Of a stretch of 64,000 nucleotides of DNA, positions 55,272 to 64,000 are shown one piece after another. The notes below the pieces were generated by a model. That model saw only the letters and a program-made list of their open reading frames with translations. It was not told the DNA's origin and made no database searches. Source of the stretch: Andrena cerasifolii. Lineage: Eukaryota; Arthropoda; Insecta; Hymenoptera; Andrenidae. Position 1 is the first letter of the stretch, and the number at the start of each line of letters is the position of its first letter. The stretch covers positions 1,530,001 through 1,594,000 of the forward strand of contig NC_135133.1 in the NCBI RefSeq assembly GCF_050908995.1, read 5' to 3'. The position numbers were made by a program, and so were the translations under genes.

Positions 55272-57526
55272 CAATGAAAGAATGTGAAATATGAACCTTG
55301 TTACGGACCTTGTTTGACTGTTCTCTATCTCTAATCATTTTCGAGCTCGCATGTGGGAAAGTAAAACGCCCTAGAACCCCTTCTGTTATACTTCACGTAA
55401 CGTGGGGAGCATGATCCCGACCAGCTGGATATGTAGCAGCTAGAAACAGGAGCGTGGCGGGAGGACTCCTAAGGATCCCCTTATATGGAGATTTTTAGTG
55501 AATTCCTCACTCATTTGGGAGCTATATGACCCTGCAACTTCAATCCTTGCCGTGTCAGAACTGTACAGTTACGCGTAGAGTCACGTTGTATCAGATTCGC
55601 TAAGAGTTGGTTGTATCCAGTGAGATCGAGCACCCTTTCGAATCTACAGCTAACCCTATAGAATCCGCGAGTTCGGTTAAAATTCTATTTGACAATTTAC
55701 TCTAACTACTCTTAAACCCCGCATCGCCGATATGCCAACACCGTGCAATATTGTTAACTTAACCCTTTACTTATTTATAAACAGTCTTGTACTCAAAAGA
55801 CTGTTTTTTCAATGTACAGAACAGTTATTCATTGGTAAAATTGAGTAAATCATTGGGACGATCCATTATTCCATCTGGTGATCCTTATAACGATAGTTGA
55901 ACGTATCCACCGATACAATATTACCTCTGAGATTTCCCTCGACTCCCTAACTTCGCATCAGATTCGTCCATATCCAGCAGCTCACTGATTTCGCATCAGG
56001 TTCGTTTTATATTGTAATAAATTACAATATACATGCATCATAATACCTATATGTGATGCTAAAATTCCTTTGCAGTGGGAGGGAGAGGGAGAGGGAGAGA
56101 GGGAGAGAGGGAGTTTTCCACCACATGTATCGAGCGAATCGCGTAAAACAGAACGCCTAAATATCTCCGTTACTTCTAGACAAAACAAAAATTTTATTCA
56201 CAAGACAAGAGTATCGAGGGAGCTATAAGTGGAGGATCTTCGGAGATTTTAAGGCCAACTCTGCTTCTTTAAATGAAAAAAAAATGTTACCTACGTACGT
56301 ACACTTATCTCTGATATTTTAACTCTTTCGGGTGTCTGGCATGCACGTGACTCGGCGAGGTCACAGTTTCCTGCAGTGGTGTGGTGCAGGCGAGGTTTTC
56401 CGCGAAAACAATCCTGATATTCAACTAAAGGCATTTATGCCCACCACTTTCTAATCTCTCTTCTCGTTTCTCGTATTCAACTTAACCATAAAGTGCGTAC
56501 AGTTGTTGCTTGGCATTATATTTATTATACCTACTCTTGGGACTCTCACATTTCTCAGCACGTCAAATCCGAGAGGTGGACTTAGGTACCGCGACAATCA
56601 AACACTTAAACAATTGTAAAGACCGAGCTTATAGAATATACTTCGTTGTTTCTTATTCAGAGTTCTTTTATTACAAAGGGGATTCCGTAAGGGGAGCCGC
56701 CAACTTTTGGAAGATTTATATATATTTTTATCTTAAATCTCGCAAAAGTTGGCTGAACCATCTAACCCAAGCCAACTACCGATCACAGCTTTTTGCGAAT
56801 ATCTCGGAAACTAAAGCCGAGCGACGGTTACATGTACAGGGATAAGTTGTGCAGCATGTCGACATTGACAACATGTGTCAAGGTCAACGTCATTGGGGCC
56901 CTTTTGTCAATATGCACCCAATTTAAAATAAACGTAATTAATTTGTGAAAAATCGGGCGCGGTAATTAGCTTGGCCTAGGGCGCAAAGTAACCTGTCGCC
57001 GGTCCTGGATAAACCATATTCCTTGGGAAATACCCCTTTCGCCGGCCCTGGCACGTAAGAACCTAAATATGTATAAGGTTTATTATGCGAGGTAGTTACA
57101 TTTTTGTGATTCACATAATTTTGTACCTGATTGTATGTACATAATTCCTAATGTACACACACACGTCTGTATAAGTTGAACAATTAATAATGAGTTTACA
57201 TTCCGCGAATAAAATTACTGGGTATCGATTATGAACAGCGAGTGCTAGCATTCGGTAATTTGAGTCGTTCAGAATAATATAGACGTAGGTATACTGAATA
57301 TAAACCTTAAATCAAATATCCGTCCTCATTAAGTATCTAATAATCGTTATTATTGTCTTCAATGCTCGAGTAGTATTAGAATTTTTGAGTAACTCGAAAT
57401 CGACCGAGTGGCTTGGAAAGATTCAAGTTATTCATTTGAAATCAAGCATTCCGTTCGAGCATTCAAGCCACCCAAATCATTCAAAAGATCGAAAATTATC
57501 AAGCTTGTTCGAATATTCAAGCTGAA
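55272..57526. other. Unassigned DNA, 2.2 kb
   Basis: No gene recognised. Contains a GGGAGA microsatellite at 56078-56113, a fragment related to the 46.7 kb foldback at 56700-56800 (CAACTACCGATCACAGC), and TTCAAGC-type motif clusters at 57370-57525. Confidence 0.4.
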
Positions 57527-57529
57527 GTA

Positions 57530-57847
57530 CCGTAAACTAAAAGGAATATTGGCACACCATATAAATAGCATTAATAGCTAAAGTTTTACCAATCTGAAGT
57601 TACATTAACACTTGAATTTGTTCCTTTTTATGTTCAATGCATTCTCTTTTATACTTTTTAATTTTTTTTAATTAATTAACATTTTTATATTTGCTTTAAG
57701 TATCCTATTGTAACATCGCATCGTTTGTGATTGTACTACACGTGTGAATATGCATAGAATTTTGGCCTTTACCTTCTTTAATACCTACATGTTAAGTACC
57801 TAACTGTCAATATTACCCCGTACTGCTAACATTCCCCTGGTTTACGG
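57530..57847. mobile_element. Short MITE with CCGTAAAC ends
   Basis: Left CCGTAAACTAAAAGGAATATT and inverted right CCGTAAACCAGGGGAATGTT. Non-coding, about 318 bp, AT-rich core. Target duplication uncertain (TA possible on the left). Confidence 0.5.
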
Positions 57848-59029
57848 CATTACTTGGATAATCGAGTACCTGCATGGCTCGATTCGAAGAAGACAGTTTT
57901 ACTCGGTTTGAATTTCAACTACTTGGCAGCTCCTTACAACCCCCACCCCAACAGTGTATTTTCACGTCCCAAATGGACATACGAAAGCAACATACCTACG
58001 CGTGCCAGGCGTATTCCTCACACAGAATGCGCTTCAGCAGATACCGTGGTTTTCGCCGCTGGCCTCAGTCAGTTAACCAGAGATAGGTACATACCCACTA
58101 TCGACTCCAAAATAGTACCATCGAAATCGCCAACGTCAGAGGCGCGCAACATTCGACGCAGTCGGCGCAATTACGCGGCAACATTCAACGTAATCGTAAT
58201 CGCACAGTCATCACCGGGGAGGCAGCGACGACACGTGATTTCCGCGAACCGTTGATTCGCGTGCACGCGAGTACGATTCGAAAAAACACCTGGCTCTTCC
58301 TGCTGTTCGTTTCTGTAGTTTTTCTGTGCGGGGGCCAGAGGTTTCTCGGAACGACGTTCCGTTATTATTGTTTCCGTTCTCATTTACGCGAAGCACCACG
58401 GACCGAGGAACGTTCGTGACCGGCCAGGGGTCTACCCGAGGGCTTTCAGGGGATTCGTTTCAGATTAAACGCGCCACGGAATATTTCCTCGGCATCAAGA
58501 AATTATTCCAACGCGATCCTGTTATTAAACGTCGTACATCGTCCATGCTGTTCTCGTACCACGGTTTGCTAGAGATTGTAGGCCCTAATGAAATCTTTTG
58601 AGGGGCAGGGCAGGCGTAATGGTTCATTCCTCCTGGGAGGATATGGTCTCATATGAATGTATGGAGGGGGGGAAGAGGTTTTTTTTTAGTATGTTTGCGA
58701 CTGCAGGATATTTGATATTGGTTTTTGGACCTGGACTTGTTACATATCGTTGTTCCAATGGTAAAGTCGCGAAACCGCAACGTTTGCGAATCTGAGCTAA
58801 ATGGATGATTTTACATTTTGGTCCACAACGTATACTGTGGTAAAGTTTTAAAGTTAATTGAGTTCTCGCGGTTTCGCAACTTTACCATTGAAACGTTGAT
58901 GTGTTAGTTTACATTTTGTAGCTTTGATGTGGCATAGTTTTGAGGAGTCTGTTGGTTAGGCTGGTTTATTACAAGACAGAGTTCGTACATTCCAACTCGT
59001 GTGTCGTATATATATAAGTACCTATGTTT
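57848..59029. other. Unassigned DNA with GC-rich stretch
   Basis: 57880-58600 is GC-richer and holds overlapping frames on both strands, the longest 133 codons (57854-58255, +). I see no family motif, and the overlap of frames in all phases argues for composition rather than coding. Downstream, CAACGTTTGCGAATCTGAGC-like and TTGCAACTTTACCATTGAAACG blocks at 58750-58900 form a loose inverted pair (GGTAAAGT.GCGAAACCGC). Confidence 0.35.
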
Positions 59030-59031
59030 TA

Positions 59032-59683
59032 CAGTGGGTCAAGAAAGTATTGGCACACCCAGTTTTCTTGGAATATCTTTAAACTATAAAGTAATCTATC
59101 AATATTAACTATGTTTATTAGTGTCTTTTGACACACATAAATAGTATGTTTACTGAGAATTCTCAGTTATTTGGTATAAGGAAGTAAAGTAAAGAAAATG
59201 AGAAATCCATAGTCAAATAAGTATTGGCACACGTACGGTTTAACTATAAGAATAAGTGTTACTCGCTTTCGTAAAAGGAAAATAAAAAATAAAAATGACC
59301 TAAAAGCGACACTTTTAGAAGAGTGGTCTAACATTTCACCGGAAATTACGCAAAAACTGGTCGAATCGATACCTAATCGATTACAGGCTGTAATTAAGGC
59401 CAAAGGCATGCACACCAAATATTAGGTAAGTTCAATATTGTTCATATTGTTTATTATTGTGCATTCCTCAATAACATCGTATGTGTGCCAATACTTATTT
59501 GACTATGGATTTTTCGATTTCTTTACTTTACTTCCTTATACCAAATAACTGAGAATTCTCAGTAAACATACTATTTATGTGTGTCAAAAGACACTAATAA
59601 ACATAGTTAATATTAATAAATTACTTTATAGTTTAAAGATATTCCAAGAAAACTGGGTGTGCCAATACTTTTTTGACCCACTG
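59032..59683 (+). mobile_element. Tc1-type derivative with ~205 bp terminal repeats
   Basis: TA at 59030-59031 and 59684-59685; ends CAGTGGGTCAAGAAAGTATT and inverted CAGTGGGTCAAAAAAGTATT. The repeats run about 205 bp with few differences, up to CATAGTCAAATAAGTATTGG. Between them lies only the transposase tail (59294-59425). 652 bp. Confidence 0.9.
59294..59425 (+). pseudogene. Tc1 transposase C-terminal tail, 43 codons
   Basis: Open to its natural stop: NDLKATLLEEWSNISPEI, then QKLVESIPNRLQAVIKAKGM and HTKY. This is the terminal segment of Tc1 transposases. There is no start codon context and no catalytic residues, so it is a leftover of internal deletion. Confidence 0.8.
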
Positions 59684-59833
59684 TATGTACTATATCTTGG
59701 GTAAACGTTTTTTTATATATCCTTCATTGTTTAATTGACTGGAACTAAAATTAGAAATTCGTTTAACAATCTGAACATTTATAATTTAGCCTGGAAAGGG
59801 CTAAAAGAAACTTCTATTTCCTTTCTAAAGGAG

Positions 59834-61101
59834 GGATCTCCTACCCGCGATTGGTCGCAGCGACTGGTCGCAGTATACTGGTGCAATGGGAAAGCATGTA
59901 TCTGTTCTCCTACAAGCGACTGCGATCGTCGGGTTTACGCCAGACGTAGGAGCCTGAAGAGAGTCTGTTTGAGTACGAGTCTAGGCTACTCGAGACGCAA
60001 CACAATGCGATAGGGTCTGTTTCCCATTATACCTAGTCGCAGGCTGGGCACTGCGACCACCGGTCGCTAGACTGCTCGCGGAGGGGGTCTAGCGACCAGT
60101 CGCACTGCGACCCATTGCCACAGTGTGACAGAATCCCAAGAAATAAGGAAAGAAGTCAGAATTCAAAAGATATGGGAGTATGTACTTTTATGTTACCTGT
60201 AGATTACTAATATGAGCACCTAAAAGCGGTAAAAAATATCATGACGTCTACTTCTGATCTGTGTGTAAACAAAAGCGCGCGCTGACGTATTCAGATGTGA
60301 GAGAAGGTGGGCCATTGGGAGGATAGAATATTTTTAGCTACAATTTTTTCTATAATTTTTAAAATCTTTATTTCTGGCTTCTTTTTGGGTCTTCTTTCTG
60401 GGTTTTTACTTTTTTTAGGTGCACATATTAGTAATTTACAAGAAATATTCGGGTCAGGCATGAATAACAGCGACGCTGAGCCTCGCCCACTCTGTACTTT
60501 GCATTTCTAACTCCACTGCGTTGTATCAAATGTTATAAAAGAATAAACACGATTTATTATTATTATTATCATAAATATATAAAAATACATAAGCCTCCCA
60601 ACTTTTGAATTCTGACTCGTTTCCTTGTTTCTTGGGATTCTGTCCCACTGTGGCAATGGACTTGGTCGCAGGTAGGAGTGTGCGGATCGTCCCGAGGCTT
60701 GGGTCCCTGGCCCTCGGGGCGGGTCGGAAAATTTCGGGTGGGGTCGGGCGGGGTCGCGATACTTTCGTAAGTTTCCGGCCCGTCCCGAGCTGTGATGCCA
60801 GATCGGGGACGGGTTCCCTCGAGAATTTCCCCCACCTCGCGCACACTACGCCGGAGCTGGGTGTCCGTGAGTTGAACTCCGAAGCGCCGAGCTCACCGAC
60901 ACGCTGCTCCGGCGTATTGTGCATGCGTGGTGGGGGAAATTCTCGAGGAAACCCGTCCTCATTCTGGCATCACTGGTCCCGAGCCCGAAAAGTCGGCTAT
61001 GCGCACACCCCTGGTCGCAGGCAAGGAGATTCAGCCTAGGCCCAGTCGCTGGGTCAAATCGCTGTGACCAATCGCAGCGACCAATTGCGGGTAGGAGATC
61101 C
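59834..61101. mobile_element. Foldback with GGATCTCCTACCCGC ends and GGTCGCAG motifs
   Basis: GGATCTCCTACCCGCGATTGG at 59834 pairs with its near-complement ending at 61101. Internal inverted parts include CACTGCGACCCATTGCCACAGTG (60100) against its partner at 60640, and TGAATTCTGACT against AGTCAGAATTCA. GGTCGC-type units are repeated near both ends. A GC-rich hAT MITE (60673-61013) is inserted in the right half. A stray CGACAGGTCGCAGCGACC at 61277 may be a fragment of the family. Confidence 0.65.
60673..61013. mobile_element. GC-rich hAT-type MITE
   Basis: 8 bp duplication GTCGCAGG at 60665-60672 and 61014-61021; ends TAGGAGTGTGCG and, inverted, CAGGGGTGTGCG. The interior is GC-rich with an inner hairpin: CTCGAGAATTTCCCCCAC..CGCACACTACGCCGGAGC against GCTCCGGCGTATTGTGC..GTGGGGGAAATTCTCGAG. 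Non-coding, 341 bp; the long frames over it (60605-61039) follow from GC content. Confidence 0.85.
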
Positions 61102-61104
61102 TAC

Positions 61105-62562
61105 CTTTACGAGGAGAGGACTAGAACTGGAAATACGCTTTTGTTATGAGTCATGTATCAAATTGTAGGGCTCGACGAGTCATTCAAGACAAATCAGTTA
61201 TCATAGTCGACACTCGGAATAAATATTTGTCGCGTGATGCGGTGGCAGTGCGCGTAGAGCGTTGATCTCCTAGCTGCGACAGGTCGCAGCGACCGACAGC
61301 GTGTGATGTGTTAAACGGAGTCATACATTCTTTTACCACGCACAACGTCAGTAATATGTACATGTACATTGTACAGGATTCAAATCCCTCGACGCGAAAA
61401 CATGCCGACGCTACTCAAAATGTTGAAGCAGTGTGTATAGTTTCAAATTTCATATGTTTTAAGTTACTTGTATAGGGGAGAGGTGCTATAAAAGAGAGAA
61501 TTTTATTTAGCGTTCATTTCTGATAATATCATGATAGGTATTTAAAACACAGGTCCATTAATAGGATGTATGTTTATTGGCCTTCAATAGAAATATATTG
61601 TACACTAATTAACATTAACAGAAAATTACAAATTCTTCGATTTCCAAATAAGTCGGAAATGTCTCTTTCATGACTACGTAGTCTTAAATGGGACAAGAGA
61701 CGTGTCGTGTACCCGGGACAATGCAAATACAAATACTTATATTAAAATGTCCTTTATTACAAGTCGGTTCGAACAAGTTGCTGGTGCGATGTACAAGCGA
61801 GATCTAAAGCTAAAGACGTACGGAGGAAAAGAACGTGGACACAACGGAGAATCCTATTGGTGGTTTCTATTGCGAGGGTGTGGAAAATGGAGCTAGGTTT
61901 GGTCATTGAGTAAGGGAGGAAGAGGTGGTTTGAAGAAAGTTCGGTGGTGACAGAACGTTAGCTTTCACTTTGGAAGGGGGCCTTAGGGCCCACGGCCTAA
62001 TCCGCTTGTTTACAGACAAGTCACGTTCGCTCGGAAGGGGCTAAGGGTGTTAGAGGGTAACGATGACCAGATGTGTAAGAAAAAGGGAAAGTCGCGAAGT
62101 AGGTATCTAACAGACGTCATGAAAGGGACACGTTAATGAAAATAAACAAAATGAGAACAAAAATCAGATCAATTGTTAAAATATCATTAATAGCACATAG
62201 AACAAAAAGAATTGAATACCCCCTTTATTTCACATGACTCACTGGCCCATTTTTCGAAAATTTGACATTGGAGCCAACCTTCGTTACTAGTAGCAAAGTT
62301 TTCAATTACAAATGTAGCACTCATTTTTGTAGAATGATTTGTTAATAATCTCGCTCGTTTTCGTAAGCCCATGCTCGAGCCAGAACGGTCATTACAAAAA
62401 GCTGAAGCAGCAATTGAAATCTCACTGCTACTGGAAAGGAAACAGGGGTCCCATTTAAAGCTTGTTATGTTGTCCCATTTAAATCTACAAGTGAGCATAT
62501 TATAAAATAACTTTAAAACATAGAAAATAATCATTCAAGCTTACCTGTTAGGTATACATATA
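61105..62562. other. Unassigned DNA
   Basis: No recognised gene or element. The 115-codon minus-strand frame at 62187-62534 is unrecognised. Confidence 0.35.
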
Positions 62563-62563
62563 A

Positions 62564-63406
62564 TCTTAATATATAAAGCAGAAAGTGTTTGTGTGTTTGT
62601 CTGTGTTAAGGACCCGTGTTGGGATTACGCTGCGATCGCAGTGGACAATGCCGCTTTTGAGGGGAGCCATTAGAGAACCTACGATTGTATATTTACGAGA
62701 AGACTCTGGCCTGGCTGAAATGTGATACCGAGTGCGTGGTGACATTTTCCAGTCTTGCCATTCTCAGCGGCTATTGACGTATCGTATACCCTCACGACAG
62801 CGTGGCTAAACATCCACTGGTCGGCTTGCTAAGACAAGGGACTCGTTGCGCGATACCATTGCCGGGACTACGTGTCGGAACGGTGATTAGGCTCGGGGGT
62901 GTTGCAAAGTCGGTAAGCCGACCGGCGGATGTAATTGGTCGGTCCTATGCCCCAAGGAGATGACAAGATTCCCCAAGACCAGGGAGGGAGAATTGTCCGC
63001 GGACGAGACTTCACTTGTAAAAACGGATCGATCTTGACGACACGCGAACTTGTACCTATCATTGAACTTCACGATCAGAGCTGGACAACCAGCGAACTTA
63101 TATCATTGTATTTCAATCGTCATCGCCAACTTTCATTTTGTTAACTAATAAAGTTTCAGTAAGTGTAAGCAAATGGACTTTGCCACATATTATAATTCCA
63201 ACAATTTTGATTGGCGTTAACAGTCTGTTGCCTAAAAACTTTCGAACGGTATACTCTGGGCTCACGAAATGTGTCCCACCTCATTATTCCTCGCTAATCC
63301 AGAAGAATGTGACTATTTTCACAACAAAAATAAAGATAAATAAATAAATAATTTTTTTTATAAATTCAGAATCTGAATTTCGGGTGAAGCCGAGTAATGA
63401 AGCTAG
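62564..63406 (+). mobile_element. Non-autonomous Helitron-like element
   Basis: Starts TCTTAATATATAAAGCAGAA followed by AGTGTTTGTGTGTTTGTCTG, a common insect Helitron 5' end, and finishes GTGAAGCCGAGTAATGAAG then CTAG with T next, preceded by a short hairpin (TCGG..CCGA). An A precedes the start, as Helitrons insert between A and T. No Rep or helicase domain; frames at 62868-63144 are unrecognised and may be captured DNA. 843 bp. Shares its 3' third with 43919-44129. Confidence 0.65.
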
Positions 63407-63532
63407 TATAGTATATTCTCGTTTCCGGTGAATATTGGCTCTTTGAATGATATAAGACTTTCACACTTAGTACATAAGTATATAGTGTATAACTTTATCT
63501 CACAAACAGCCCCAGAAAACTGAAGAAAGGAC

Positions 63533-63860
63533 AATGTTAAGTGTCAGAGGGGATTACTGACCTACAAGCGTGCAGCTATTGTTATACACCAATGGGAAGA
63601 TCTCGTCAAACCGAATCGATTGATATCATGTTTAACTTCGAAATCAGATGGGATCACCTCGATCAATGGCCTCATAGTTCGAGATTTTGCGGTTTTGAAC
63701 AAAAGAAACCGGTAGTAATATTCATGACCTTCATTTCAGAGCCGTGTTGGGCCTGCGTTTACCCCATGGGCCCCTTTCCTATTGCCCAGTACGAAATCGT
63801 TAATGGATTAGTGGCCAATGGGGCAAACTCAGGCCTAACGCGGCCCTGAAAAGAAGGTCA
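63533..63860 (+). repeat. Dispersed repeat family copy B, uninterrupted
   Basis: Inverse homologue of the split copy near 41 kb; here GCTATTGTTATACACCAATGG is continuous where the other copy carries two transposons at TA. The 3' part contains an inner inverted pair (AGCCGTGTTGGGCCTGCGTTT with AAACTCAGGCCTAACGCGGC). Frame 63541-63849 (102 codons) crosses it; the other copy does not keep it open, so it is unlikely to be a gene. Confidence 0.65.
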
Positions 63861-64000
63861 TGAGGCACATTTGCTGCCCCAAAGCCTGTTAGAGCAGCGC
63901 CGTTCAGGAGTTGCCCGACAGGGCAACTGGTCAGACAGCCCGGGGCGAACACTTGCTGGTGGCGGTCAAGACACGCCTCCCCGGGCAATACGGTACAGAT

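Noticed and set aside
57854..58399. Host gene exon in a GC-rich region (133-codon frame)
   Set aside because: Frames are open on both strands and in several phases, with no motif or splice-site support; composition explains them.
60526..61149. Protein-coding gene in the GC-rich 60.6-61.1 kb segment (144 and 132 codons)
   Set aside because: The segment is a hAT MITE with an 8 bp duplication and an inner hairpin; long frames on both strands follow from high GC.
63541..63849. 102-codon conserved protein
   Set aside because: The homologous copy near 41 kb does not keep the frame, so this is a non-coding repeat.

Overview
The window is gene-poor, AT-rich eukaryotic DNA, most likely an arthropod and probably an insect; Hymenoptera would fit but is a guess. 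The grounds are a Copia element whose primer site matches an internal piece of initiator tRNA-Met (the Drosophila copia arrangement), many Tc1/mariner relics, LINE tails of the (TAA)n type, Helitron ends, and a dense set of short inverted-repeat (MITE-like) elements. I could not recognise one host protein-coding exon with confidence; nearly every open frame is a transposon remnant, a palindrome arm or a translated tandem repeat.

Layout. 1-6.8 kb: unassigned DNA, a tRNA-derived SINE-like pair (1.1-1.6 kb), a probable LINE 3' end (1.6-2.2 kb) and a 0.7 kb palindrome (2.65-3.35 kb). 6.8-10.4 kb: a foldback, then a Tc1-type element split by a ~1.4 kb LTR that itself holds two MITEs. 11.2-13.4 kb: a LINE reverse-transcriptase remnant split by a solo LTR, which is split by a TTAA-flanked foldback. 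15-22.3 kb: MITEs of the TTAA (piggyBac-like) and hAT types plus foldbacks. 23.5-25.8 kb: two more MITEs. 25.8-28.5 kb: unassigned. 28.6-36.3 kb: one foldback element inflated by three insertions, the last being a 5 kb Copia retrotransposon with identical LTRs. 37-45.9 kb: Tc1 relics, a TTAA foldback, a solo Copia LTR, a Tc1 element abutting a MITE, and a short Helitron. 46-55.3 kb: foldbacks, a ~140 bp repeat array, a tandem-repeat-filled hAT MITE and a 1.6 kb TTAA element. 55.3-64 kb: unassigned DNA, a Tc1 derivative that keeps the transposase tail, a foldback containing a GC-rich hAT MITE, a Helitron, and a second copy of the repeat family seen near 41 kb.

The main value of the window is its insertion history. 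Target-site duplications can be read exactly for many elements (8 bp for five hAT-type MITEs, TTAA for six elements, TA for six, 4-5 bp for four LTR units), and several insertions interrupt sequences whose uninterrupted form can be inferred from a paralogue, an opposite palindrome arm or a reading frame. No cellular pathway or operon-like system is present.
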